NCBI GenBank assembly: GCA_020861205.1 | Contig: JAJBSY010000099.1 | Coordinates: 1 to 5,358, forward strand | DNA: 5,358 nt | Reading direction: 5' to 3' | DNA from: Deltaproteobacteria bacterium | GTDB taxonomy: Bacteria; Desulfobacterota; Desulfovibrionia; Desulfovibrionales; Desulfovibrionaceae | Shown: positions 1-5,357 of the stretch, in pieces | Position numbering within the stretch: position 1 is the stretch's first letter | Layout of the letters: every line of letters starts with the position of its first letter | Notes under the pieces: model-generated | What the model was told of the DNA's origin: nothing | The model's input: only the letters and a program-made list of their open reading frames with translations | Database searches by the model: none | Translations under genes and position numbers: made by a program

Positions 1-17
1 CCCCAAACCCCCCCGTC

Positions 18-58
18 AAAAAAAAATACCACCCCCCCCCGGTCACGGGGAATTTGGT
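18..58 (-). terminator. Possible terminator after 4hbD
   Basis: On the minus strand, about 45 bases past the 4hbD stop, ACC pairs with GGT (58-56 with 30-28) and CCCC with GGGG (50-47 with 40-37). A run of nine T (26-18) follows. The stem is short, has a large internal loop and contains a nine-G run that allows many alternative pairings. It is where a terminator would be expected, but the homopolymers make the sequence itself less trustworthy. Confidence 0.35.
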
Positions 59-103
59 TCCGGTGTTCACGGCGGCGGTCAGCGTGCATCCGCTCGCGGG
101 CTA

Positions 104-1219
104 TCAGTACAGAGACTCATAAATGGCTTTTACCGCCGCGGCGTCCAGGGGCACATAGTTGTTGGCGGTCAGGCGGCCCTGCTTGGTCATCACGTTGTCG
201 GTGAAGCTGACGATATCGTCTTTGGTCACGCCGTATTCATGCAGCGGCTTGCGCTTGAGGATGGCGGTGAGCAGTTTTTCCAGCTCCTGGTAAACCACGT
301 CTTCCTTGCAGCCCAGGATATCGCAGATGATCTTGTTGACTTCCTTGATCTTTCCGTTGGGGTTGCCCTTCTGGTAGGCCTTGCAAACGCCAACGAACAG
401 CGCATAGTTGGCTTCGCCGTGCGGCACATGGTAGGCAGCGCCAAGCGGGTAGCTCATGGCATGGACCGCGCCGACGCCGGCGTTGCCGAAAGCGATGCCA
501 GCGTAGTTGGAGGCGATGAGGAATTCTTTGAGCAGAGGCTTCCTGGCTTCTTCGCCTTCGGCGGCGATCTTCTTGTAGCCCTTGAGGATGAGGTTGATGG
601 CTTCGCGCGCGAAAAGTTCCGTGTACGGAGAAGATTTCGGGGAAAGGTAGGATTCGTACGCGTGAATCAGGGCGTCCACGGAAGAGGTGGCGAAGAACTT
701 GAAGGGCAGGCCGTTCAGCAGTTCCGGAATCATCACGGCCGCGTCGGCGTACAGTTCGTCGGTGGCGAGCCCCATTTTGGTATGGCGGCTCTTCAGTTCC
801 AGGATGGAGATGTTGGTCACTTCGGAACCGGTGCCGCAGGTGGTGGGCACGAGAATGAGTTCCTTGTTCTTGACGATCTCCAGCTTGCGGTCATAGAGGT
901 CCAGGATGGGGGAGACGTTCTTGAGCGCGTACAGCTTGGAAATGTCGATGATCGTGCCGCCGCCGATGGCGATGATGCGCTTGAAGTCGCCGCCCTTCAT
1001 GTCGGCGTAGATCTTTTCGGCCATTTCGTCGGAGGGTTCGCCCGTGCCGTACTTTTCCTGGTACAGAACGGTGGCCTTCAGGTTCATGCTGCCGAAAAAC
1101 GGCTGGTAGATGTATTCGTTGGTGATGATGAGGTCTTTTTCGTTGATCTGCAGGGTGTCGGCGAATTCCTTGCAGGTCGCGTAATAATCGAGGACCGGTT
1201 TGATGGAGAGCAATCTCAT
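104..1219 (-). CDS. 4hbD: Iron-containing alcohol dehydrogenase, 4-hydroxybutyrate dehydrogenase-like
   Basis: This 371-residue protein is a group III (iron-dependent) NAD(P)-linked alcohol dehydrogenase, presumably cytosolic. It likely reduces succinate semialdehyde to 4-hydroxybutyrate or runs in reverse. The dinucleotide-binding part shows IGGGTIID at residues 85-92 and TTCGTGSEVT at 126-135. The four expected metal ligands are all present: D182 and H186 in VDALIHA, H253 in AVHAMSYP, and H267 in HVPHGEANY. Length and long stretches (for example YQEKYGTGEPSDEM, GIAFGNAGVGAVHA) agree with my memory of Clostridium kluyveri 4-hydroxybutyrate dehydrogenase. The start is backed by AAGGAAG (1226-1232), eight bases before ATG from its AGGA core. 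It lies 108 bases downstream of the acylating aldehyde dehydrogenase on the same strand, so a two-gene operon is likely. The family is certain. The substrate is inferred: sulfoacetaldehyde reductases of taurine-degrading relatives, which I believe are also iron-type alcohol dehydrogenases, are an alternative. Confidence 0.9.
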   Translation of the reverse strand: MRLLSIKPVLDYYATCKEFADTLQINEKDLIITNEYIYQPFFGSMNLKATVLYQEKYGTGEPSDEMAEKIYADMKGGDFKRIIAIGGGTIIDISKLYALKNVSPILDLYDRKLEIVKNKELILVPTTCGTGSEVTNISILELKSRHTKMGLATDELYADAAVMIPELLNGLPFKFFATSSVDALIHAYESYLSPKSSPYTELFAREAINLILKGYKKIAAEGEEARKPLLKEFLIASNYAGIAFGNAGVGAVHAMSYPLGAAYHVPHGEANYALFVGVCKAYQKGNPNGKIKEVNKIICDILGCKEDVVYQELEKLLTAILKRKPLHEYGVTKDDIVSFTDNVMTKQGRLTANNYVPLDAAAVKAIYESLY

Positions 1220-1225
1220 GGCAGT

Positions 1226-1232
1226 CTTCCTT
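1226..1232 (-). promoter_or_regulatory. Ribosome binding site of 4hbD
   Basis: AAGGAAG on the minus strand contains AGGA eight bases before the ATG at 1219. It supports this start and independent translation initiation after the 108-base spacer. Confidence 0.65.
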
Positions 1233-1243
1233 ATTGATTGTTA

Positions 1244-1307
1244 CCCGCGCGTAGCGGGGAAAGTCCCTGAAAGGGCTCGGCTTCCCGGATTTTTCCGGGA
1301 AGCCGAG
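1244..1307 (-). other. Three consecutive hairpins in the sucD-4hbD spacer
   Basis: Three inverted repeats lie close together: a perfect 14-bp stem with a TTTT loop (left arm 1276-1289, right arm 1294-1307), CCCT-gaa-AGGG (1265-1275, directly abutting), and CCCGC-gcgta-GCGGG (1244-1258). No T-run follows on the minus strand, so read-through into 4hbD is expected. Such structures often protect the upstream message's 3' end or set unequal expression within an operon. The ribosome site of 4hbD (1226-1232) is left free just downstream. Confidence 0.7.
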
Positions 1308-1327
1308 AAGCGCCCTGTTTGTACCGA

Positions 1328-2731
1328 TCAGCTCCAGATTTCGGCATCGGAAGGAATTTTGTTGTCCTTCATAAAGTATGCGATGCGGGAGATGTTGATC
1401 AGGTGGTAGTAGGTCAGGTTTTCGGAAATGGAGTTGTTGCCCCAGGATCCGCAACCCAGGGTGTTGGTCGGGTTCAAACCGTTATTGAAGCTGCCGCCGG
1501 CGGTGGAAGCGCAAGACTGGTTGACCACGACGCGGGAAACTTCGATGTGGGTTCCGGCGTATTCGATATTCTTGTCATTGGTGGAGTGCAGGGCGACGCT
1601 GTGGCCCAGGCCGATCTTGTACAGGTTGGCGCGGGCGATTTCCACGGCGTCTTCCCACTTGTCGTACCGGTAGGCGGCCAGAACCGGGAACATCTTTTCC
1701 CAGCCGAGGACGTCTTTGACGTCCGACGCTTCCACTATCAGAACCTTGGTGCCGGCCGGAACCTTGAGCCCGACGGCCTCCGCCACCTGCTCGGCGTTTT
1801 TGCCCACCAGGTCGCGGCTCATGTGCCCGCCGGGGAAGATCACGTCGCGCAGCTTATCGCGGTCGGCGTTGGAAACGATATAGGCACCGTTGGCTTCAAA
1901 GGCTTTCATGGCCTTGTCGTACTCTTCGCGCGGGAGGATGACCGTTTGTTCGGCGGCGCAGATGATGCCGTTGTCGAAGGAACGGCCCGCGATGACCTTC
2001 GGCGCCACGTCATTGTAATCCATGCCGCGGTCGACGATGCACTGCACGTTGCCCGCGCCCACGCCAAGCGCCGGCTTGCCGGAGGAGTAGACGGAGCGGA
2101 CCATGTCCATGCCGCCGGTAGCGATGACGACGTCCACGACCTTTGTCAGCATCTGGGTAAGCTCCAGCGCCGCGATTTCAAGAACCTGTATGACATTGTC
2201 CGGCGCGCCGAGCTTTTTCAACTCCGCGTTCATCATATCCACCGTCTTCATGCAGCACTTCATGGCCTTGGGATGGACAGCGAAAATGATGGGGTTGCGG
2301 CCCTTGATGGCGAACATGGCGTTGGACATGCAGGTCACGATGGGGTTGGTCATCGGCGTGATGGCACCGACGACGCCCACGGGGCTGCCGACCTTGATGA
2401 TGCCGGTCCCTTTTTCGCGCTCGATGATGCCCACGGACTTCTTGTCACGCAGGGACCACCAGATGATTTTAGCTTTGTTCTTGTTTTTGGCGATCTTGTC
2501 CGGCACGTTGCCGAGCTTGGTTTCCTCCACCGCGTCCTTGGCGAGTTCTTCACCGTTATCATACACAGCCTTGGCACACGCTTTGACGAGCTTGTCCACC
2601 TGCTCCTGCGTATACGGCTTCAACGCTTCGAGAGCCTTGCGGGCCTTGGCGAGCTTGTCATCAAGATGTGCCTGGTATTCAGCAATTTTAGCCGCTTTCT
2701 CTTCCGGAGTGAGCTCCCGTTTCTGACTCAT
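1328..2731 (-). CDS. sucD: CoA-acylating aldehyde dehydrogenase, succinate-semialdehyde dehydrogenase (SucD) type
   Basis: This 467-residue enzyme belongs to the CoA-acylating branch of the aldehyde dehydrogenase superfamily. It interconverts an acyl-CoA and its aldehyde with NAD(P)H, most likely succinyl-CoA and succinate semialdehyde. The predicted catalytic cysteine is C258 in FDNGIICAAEQ (252-262). Other family marks are the TPMTNP segment at 125-130, IATGG at 203-207, AGGSFNNG at 411-418, and TLGCGSWGNNSISENL near 424-439. No signal peptide or membrane segment is visible. The N-terminus is a highly charged helix-like stretch (residues 1-35), which I recall as somewhat longer than in C. 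kluyveri SucD. GGAGG (2737-2741) sits five bases before ATG. The loop NQSCAST (404-410) differs from the NQPATT I recall in C. kluyveri SucD, so substrate preference could differ; acetaldehyde or sulfoacetaldehyde are alternatives. It leads the pair with the alcohol dehydrogenase downstream. Class confidence is high, substrate moderate. Confidence 0.9.
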   Translation of the reverse strand: MSQKRELTPEEKAAKIAEYQAHLDDKLAKARKALEALKPYTQEQVDKLVKACAKAVYDNGEELAKDAVEETKLGNVPDKIAKNKNKAKIIWWSLRDKKSVGIIEREKGTGIIKVGSPVGVVGAITPMTNPIVTCMSNAMFAIKGRNPIIFAVHPKAMKCCMKTVDMMNAELKKLGAPDNVIQVLEIAALELTQMLTKVVDVVIATGGMDMVRSVYSSGKPALGVGAGNVQCIVDRGMDYNDVAPKVIAGRSFDNGIICAAEQTVILPREEYDKAMKAFEANGAYIVSNADRDKLRDVIFPGGHMSRDLVGKNAEQVAEAVGLKVPAGTKVLIVEASDVKDVLGWEKMFPVLAAYRYDKWEDAVEIARANLYKIGLGHSVALHSTNDKNIEYAGTHIEVSRVVVNQSCASTAGGSFNNGLNPTNTLGCGSWGNNSISENLTYYHLINISRIAYFMKDNKIPSDAEIWS

Positions 2732-2736
2732 GGATT

Positions 2737-2742
2737 CCTCCC
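2737..2742 (-). promoter_or_regulatory. Ribosome binding site of sucD
   Basis: GGGAGG on the minus strand ends five bases before the ATG at 2731. It is a near-perfect Shine-Dalgarno sequence and fixes the start of the 467-residue protein. Confidence 0.8.
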
Positions 2743-2758
2743 TGTGCGAACAGGTCGT

Positions 2759-2764
2759 ATTGTA
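2759..2764 (-). promoter_or_regulatory. Possible sigma-70 -10 hexamer for sucD
   Basis: TACAAT on the minus strand matches TATAAT at five of six positions and would start transcription about 20 bases before the sucD ribosome site and ATG. No good TTGACA-like -35 box lies 16-18 bases upstream, so it would depend on an activator, possibly acting through the dyad at 2804-2834. It competes with the sigma-54-like candidate. Confidence 0.3.
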
Positions 2765-2803
2765 AGGTTAAAAACACTTTTAAAGGCTTGGGCTATGGCG
2801 CCC

Positions 2804-2834
2804 CACGAGTGGCCCCCATGGTAGCCAACTCGTG
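2804..2834. promoter_or_regulatory. Inverted repeat (operator or leader hairpin) upstream of sucD
   Basis: CACGAGTGGC (2804-2813) is mirrored by GCCAACTCGTG (2824-2834), giving ten pairs with one bulged base around a ten-base loop. The centre is about 88 bases before the sucD ATG. No T-run follows on either strand (seven T precede it on the minus strand), so it is not a normal intrinsic terminator. It would be an operator near -65 if the TACAAT hexamer at 2759-2764 is used, or a leader hairpin if transcription starts near 3010. Confidence 0.5.
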
Positions 2835-2860
2835 AAAAAAAGTACACCCAAAAAATAAAA

Positions 2861-2874
2861 CGAAAGTTCTTTCG
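2861..2874. repeat. Short inverted repeat upstream of sucD
   Basis: CGAAAG-TT-CTTTCG is a perfect 6-bp inverted repeat with a 2-bp centre, in the AT-rich gap upstream of sucD and about 27 bases from the larger dyad. It could be a protein-binding site; chance is also possible. Confidence 0.25.
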
Positions 2875-2961
2875 CGCACTTTACCGCGCGGGATTCTCAA
2901 CGAAATCAACTTTTTCCCCGTATCTCTTTTTTTTATTTTTACTGGCTGGAAAAAAGGTTTT

Positions 2962-2985
2962 AAAAAAACATGCGCTATTGCAGCG
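2962..2985 (-). terminator. Weak terminator-like stem after the regulator
   Basis: On the minus strand CGCT-gcaat-AGCG (2985-2973) is followed four bases later by seven T (2968-2962). The stem is only four pairs, so termination would be weak. If it works it would end the regulator transcript, but it would also obstruct the sigma-54-like start proposed near 3010. Confidence 0.2.
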
Positions 2986-3020
2986 AGATGGAAAGGCAGC
3001 CGACAGGTCCGGATTCTCGA

Positions 3021-3036
3021 GGCATCACCCCCGCCA
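3021..3036 (-). promoter_or_regulatory. Imperfect sigma-54-like promoter ahead of sucD
   Basis: On the minus strand TGGCGGGGGTGATGCC keeps TGGC at -24 and TGC at -12, with GG and GC exactly 12 bases apart; positions between differ from the best consensus. An AT-rich stretch (about 3041-3080) lies just upstream, as is common where DNA must bend. Transcription would start near 3010, giving a sucD leader of about 280 bases, which is long. No TGATGC-N6-GCATCA dyad was found upstream, which weakens the case that the local activator acts here. Confidence 0.35.
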
Positions 3037-3219
3037 GGATGTTAAAAATAGTAATTAATTTCATGATATTACAGATTATTCAAGGGGATGGCGAAGGTTC
3101 GAAAAATCGCATTGCCGACCACGCCCGCATGGACGCGGCCCATTGGCTAAACAGCGGGGAAAGCGATCCGCCGGAAGCGAGCCGGAAGGCGAAGAGCGAG
3201 ACAGAGCGAAGAACAGCCT

Positions 3220-4986
3220 CTACGCGTTCTTTTCTTTTCGTAGGGCCAATCCCAGTTTCCTTGCTTTGCGGACCACGCTGGATTGATCGATCCCCAGGGC
3301 CTCGGCCACGCGGCGGGTGGTCTTGTGCCGGGCCAGGGCGTCGCGCAAAACGGCGGACTCCACCTCGTCGAGGATATCCTTGAGCGTCTTGCCGGAAAGG
3401 GCCAGCGGCGCGGCGCCGGAACTCTCCACGTTCCGCAGGAAGGGAGGAAGATCCTCCACTCCGATCACCTCGCCGGGGGAGGTGACCACCAGCCGTTCCA
3501 TGATGTTTTCCAGCTCCCGGACGTTGCCGGGCCAGGAGTAATCGAGCAGCCGGGGCATAAGCGCCGGGTCCAGTTCCTTGGAACGGTGATGCCGCTTGCA
3601 GAACTTCTGCAGGAAGGCCTGGACCATGAAAAGGATGTCTTCCTTGCGCTCCCGCAACGGCGGAACCTGGATGGGCACAACGTTGAGCCGGTAATAGAGA
3701 TCTTCGCGGAACAGCTTGCGCCGCACCATTTCGGCCAGGTTGTGGTTCGTGGCCGCGATCAGGCGCACGTCGATGTAGCGCGGTATGTTGTCGCCGATGC
3801 GCCGGGTCTGCCTGTCCTGGATGACCCGGAGAAGTTTCACCTGCAGGGTGGCGGGCAGATCCCCGATTTCGTCCAGAAGGAGCGTGCCGCCGTCGGCGGC
3901 TTCGAAGAGCCCGAGCTTGCCCTCCTTGTTGGCCCCGGTAAAGGCGCCGCGCACATACCCGAAAAGCTCGGACTCGAGGAGCTGTTCCGGGATGGCGGCG
4001 CAGTTGATGCGGACGAAGGGCTTGTCCTTGCGCGGAGAATTGCTGTGAATGAACTCCGCCACGACTTCCTTGCCCACTCCCGATTCTCCCTGGATGAGCA
4101 CGGTTGAGTCCACCGAACTCAGGCGGAGGGAAAGATCGAAAACCGCCTCCATGGCCGCGGAATGTACGATGATATCGTCCCCGCGCAGGGTCTTGCGTTT
4201 GAGCTGCCGCAGTTCGTCCTCATAGCGCGTTTTAAGGCTGCCCACGGCGTTGAGCTCGTCCCGCAAGCGGTTGAGCTCCGTCAGGTCGCGGACCGTGGTG
4301 ACCACGCGCACGATGTTGCCGTCCGCGTCCCTGAGCGGGTTGCCGCTGACCATCACCGTGGCCCCGTTGCGGATTTTCTGGATGAGCGTCGCGGGTTCGC
4401 CGGTTTCCAAAACCCTGATGCTGGTGGATTGATCGAACACCTTGTTCTTCACCAGCTCGTACATGCTGTGCCCGACCACCTCCTCGCGGCGGAGGCCGGT
4501 GATGCGCTCGTAACTCTTGTTGACCCGCACGGTCACGCCTTTGCTGTCCGTTACATAGATGCCGTCGAAGGCGGACTCGATGATGCCCTCGAGCTCCTCG
4601 GTGAGCAATTTCACGGACATGAGTTCGCTGGATATCTGCTCCAGTTCGGATATTTCATGCAGGCTCGCCAAGGCCCCCACGACCTCGCCGCGCACCAGCA
4701 AGGGCGACCGGTTGACCAGGAAGGAGCGGCCCCGGTAGGAGAACTTCTGCCATTTGTCGCTCTGGCCGCTCTCCACCACTTGCATAAGCCGGGTGCCTTC
4801 GATAACCTCCTTGAGCGGTTTGCCGATCACCTCGTCTTTCGGCGACCGCAACAGTTCGGCCATGGCTTCGTTGCACAGCCGTACGCTCCCCTGCCTGTCC
4901 ACACCGATGACGGGATTGGAGATGGCGGCGAGCACGGACTCGATGACGGGCGATCCCATCTCGAACTGATCGATTTCTACGGACAT
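3220..4986 (-). CDS. Sigma-54-dependent transcriptional activator with two PAS regions and TyrR-type HTH
   Basis: This is a bacterial enhancer-binding protein that uses ATP to open sigma-54 promoters. Residue numbers count from the upstream ATG at 5064. Two PAS-like sensor regions (about 38-145 and 155-265) are followed by a charged, probably coiled-coil linker (262-292). The AAA+ domain (297-525) has Walker A GESGVGKE (326-333), the sigma-54 contact loop GAFTGA (373-378), Walker B LLLDEIGD (395-402), FREDLYYRLN (452-461) and WPGNVREL (511-518). The C-terminal helix-turn-helix (about 575-605, RRVAEALGIDQSSVVRKARK) is of TyrR type. There is no receiver domain, so a small ligand or redox cue sensed by PAS is more likely than phosphorylation. 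I prefer the start at 4986 (588 residues): GAGGG precedes it, though at a short three-base spacing. The extra 26 residues from 5064 look non-conserved and lack a usable ribosome site. The ligand is not predictable. Confidence 0.92.
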   Translation of the reverse strand: MSVEIDQFEMGSPVIESVLAAISNPVIGVDRQGSVRLCNEAMAELLRSPKDEVIGKPLKEVIEGTRLMQVVESGQSDKWQKFSYRGRSFLVNRSPLLVRGEVVGALASLHEISELEQISSELMSVKLLTEELEGIIESAFDGIYVTDSKGVTVRVNKSYERITGLRREEVVGHSMYELVKNKVFDQSTSIRVLETGEPATLIQKIRNGATVMVSGNPLRDADGNIVRVVTTVRDLTELNRLRDELNAVGSLKTRYEDELRQLKRKTLRGDDIIVHSAAMEAVFDLSLRLSSVDSTVLIQGESGVGKEVVAEFIHSNSPRKDKPFVRINCAAIPEQLLESELFGYVRGAFTGANKEGKLGLFEAADGGTLLLDEIGDLPATLQVKLLRVIQDRQTRRIGDNIPRYIDVRLIAATNHNLAEMVRRKLFREDLYYRLNVVPIQVPPLRERKEDILFMVQAFLQKFCKRHHRSKELDPALMPRLLDYSWPGNVRELENIMERLVVTSPGEVIGVEDLPPFLRNVESSGAAPLALSGKTLKDILDEVESAVLRDALARHKTTRRVAEALGIDQSSVVRKARKLGLALRKEKNA

Positions 4987-4997
4987 GGGCCCTCGCT

Positions 4998-5015
4998 TGA
5001 TGCAAAAAAGCATCA
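4998..5015. promoter_or_regulatory. TyrR-box-like perfect dyad beside the regulator start codon
   Basis: TGATGC-aaaaaa-GCATCA is a perfect 6-bp inverted repeat with a 6-bp spacer, ending 12 bases upstream of the preferred ATG at 4986. It shares geometry and half-site sequence with the dyad at 5169-5186. Its position in the leader suits autoregulation by blocking transcription. If the ATG at 5064 were used, this dyad would lie inside the coding region. Confidence 0.5.
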
Positions 5016-5101
5016 GGAAATCAGTTTTGGGCGTGGCTTCACTGGCCGCGAAAACCCTCGACATCCCTGAAAACGGCGCGGCGGCGCGGTCAAAACAATG
5101 T

Positions 5102-5118
5102 TGATGCGCATCCGCATC
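5102..5118. promoter_or_regulatory. Palindrome with TGATGC/GCATC half-sites
   Basis: GATGCGCATC (5103-5112) is a perfect 10-bp palindrome. It is preceded by T, giving the full TGATGC half-site at 5102-5107, and followed by another GCATC at 5114-5118. It uses the same half-sites as the two 18-bp dyads but with no 6-bp spacer, so it may be a variant or weaker site in the same control region, just downstream of the AT-rich stretch. Confidence 0.35.
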
Positions 5119-5160
5119 TTCTCAAATTTATAAAACTATTTTAATTTGTTATATTTTTTA
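5119..5160 (-). promoter_or_regulatory. AT-rich region likely holding the regulator's promoter
   Basis: This stretch is almost entirely A/T in a GC-rich neighbourhood and lies 130-175 bases upstream of the preferred regulator start. Read on the minus strand it contains TATAAA (5127-5132) and TATAAC-like hexamers, but no good -35 box at 17 bases, and no sigma-54 site was found upstream of the regulator on this strand. The exact start cannot be called. Confidence 0.35.
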
Positions 5161-5168
5161 GAGCACAG

Positions 5169-5186
5169 TGATGCACACATACATCA
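5169..5186. promoter_or_regulatory. TyrR-box-like dyad, candidate upstream activator site
   Basis: TGATGC-acacat-ACATCA is an 18-bp dyad with 6-6-6 geometry and one mismatched inner pair. The TyrR box (TGTAAA-N6-TTTACA) has the same geometry, and the adjacent regulator has a TyrR-type helix-turn-helix. It is centred roughly 165 bases before the expected start of the rightward sigma-54 transcript, a usual enhancer distance. It is also upstream of the AT-rich region likely to hold the regulator's own promoter. Binding is inferred. Confidence 0.5.
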
Positions 5187-5188
5187 AT

Positions 5189-5274
5189 CCGGCTGTTTTG
5201 TATACCCGCTCCCAGCCCGCCCACGGCCCGGATCAAAAATAATTAGTCCGTCTTCCCGGCTGTTTTCCGCTCCC
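5189..5274. repeat. Composite direct repeat in the divergent control region
   Basis: CCGGCTGTTTT occurs at 5189-5199 and again at 5256-5266, a 67-bp offset. Each copy is followed by CCGCTCCC (5206-5213 and 5267-5274), separated by six bases in the first copy and by none in the second. Both copies are between the 18-bp dyad and the sigma-54 promoter. They may be sites for a second regulator or a relic duplication. A GCATCA half-site follows the second copy at 5278-5283. ATCAAAAATAATTAG (5232-5246), between the copies, is a plausible DNA-bend site but does not match the IHF consensus fully. Confidence 0.45.
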
Positions 5275-5316
5275 TGAGCATCATTTTGCCGCCGCGTCCC
5301 GGAAAAGGGGCCGCTC

Positions 5317-5331
5317 TGGCACCACCATTGC
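5317..5331 (+). promoter_or_regulatory. Sigma-54 (-24/-12) promoter facing right, out of the window
   Basis: The sequence TGGCACCACCATTGC matches the sigma-54 consensus TGGCAC-N5-TTGC at every fixed position, with the essential GG and GC exactly 12 bases apart. Only the base after GC (G rather than A/T) departs from the usual extended consensus. Transcription should begin near 5343 and run rightward, so the target gene is outside the window. It lies about 330 bases from the divergently oriented sigma-54 activator gene, a common arrangement for such activators and their targets. Function is inferred from sequence. Confidence 0.75.
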
Positions 5332-5343
5332 GAAGCCTTCTAA

Positions 5344-5357
5344 GCCGGAAATCCGGC
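5344..5357. repeat. Inverted repeat at expected transcript start
   Basis: GCCGGA-AA-TCCGGC is a perfect 6-bp inverted repeat two bases apart. It begins at about the start point expected for the rightward sigma-54 promoter. It may be a 5' hairpin of that transcript or an operator; the loop is too short for an ideal RNA hairpin without opening the innermost pairs. It is cut close to the window edge. Confidence 0.3.

Larger units (their letters stand above)
2732..3219. other. 488-base non-coding gap between regulator and sucD
   Basis: No convincing gene is present. The right half (about 3080-3219) has coding-like base composition but no supported frame. It includes a near-tandem repeat, CCGGAAGCGAG then CCGGAAGGCGA (3171-3192). 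The left part is rich in A and T runs. It holds a sigma-54-like site (3021-3036), two inverted repeats (2804-2834 and 2861-2874), two TCAAC copies nine bases apart (2897-2901, 2906-2910), a weak terminator-like stem (2973-2985) and a -10-like hexamer (2759-2764). All are described separately or noted here. Confidence 0.6.

Noticed and set aside
239..1237. 332-codon open frame on the plus strand opposite 4hbD
   Set aside because: Antisense shadow of a clear iron alcohol dehydrogenase, with biased composition and no family resemblance.
2627..2731. N-terminal helix of the acylating dehydrogenase as a microcompartment targeting peptide
   Set aside because: The stretch is too charged and lacks the short amphipathic pattern of known encapsulation peptides; no shell gene is in view.
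2793..2819. Eight-codon minus-strand frame (MGATRGAP) inside the 2804-2834 hairpin, considered as a leader peptide
   Set aside because: No ribosome site, no run of regulatory codons and no attenuator-like terminator after it.
1319..2824. 501-codon open frame on the plus strand opposite sucD
   Set aside because: It is fully antisense to a clear aldehyde dehydrogenase, has low-complexity V/G/D/H-rich content, and no recognisable domain; it is a codon-bias shadow.
3069..3143. 24-codon minus-strand frame in the gap after the regulator
   Set aside because: No Shine-Dalgarno sequence, very short and no recognisable features.
3283..3302. CTGG...CCAG inverted repeat with a GATCGATC core as an operator
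   Set aside because: It lies in codons for the conserved helix-turn-helix of the regulator, so coding constraint explains it.
2970..3383. 137-codon plus-strand open frame starting in the gap
   Set aside because: It runs into the antisense of the regulator's 3' end, has no ribosome site or recognisable domain, and its C-terminus is proline/arginine-rich shadow sequence.
4162..5070. 302-codon plus-strand open frame opposite the PAS regions, and a similar 274-codon frame at 3283-4107
   Set aside because: Both are antisense to the sigma-54 activator and show the same shadow composition.
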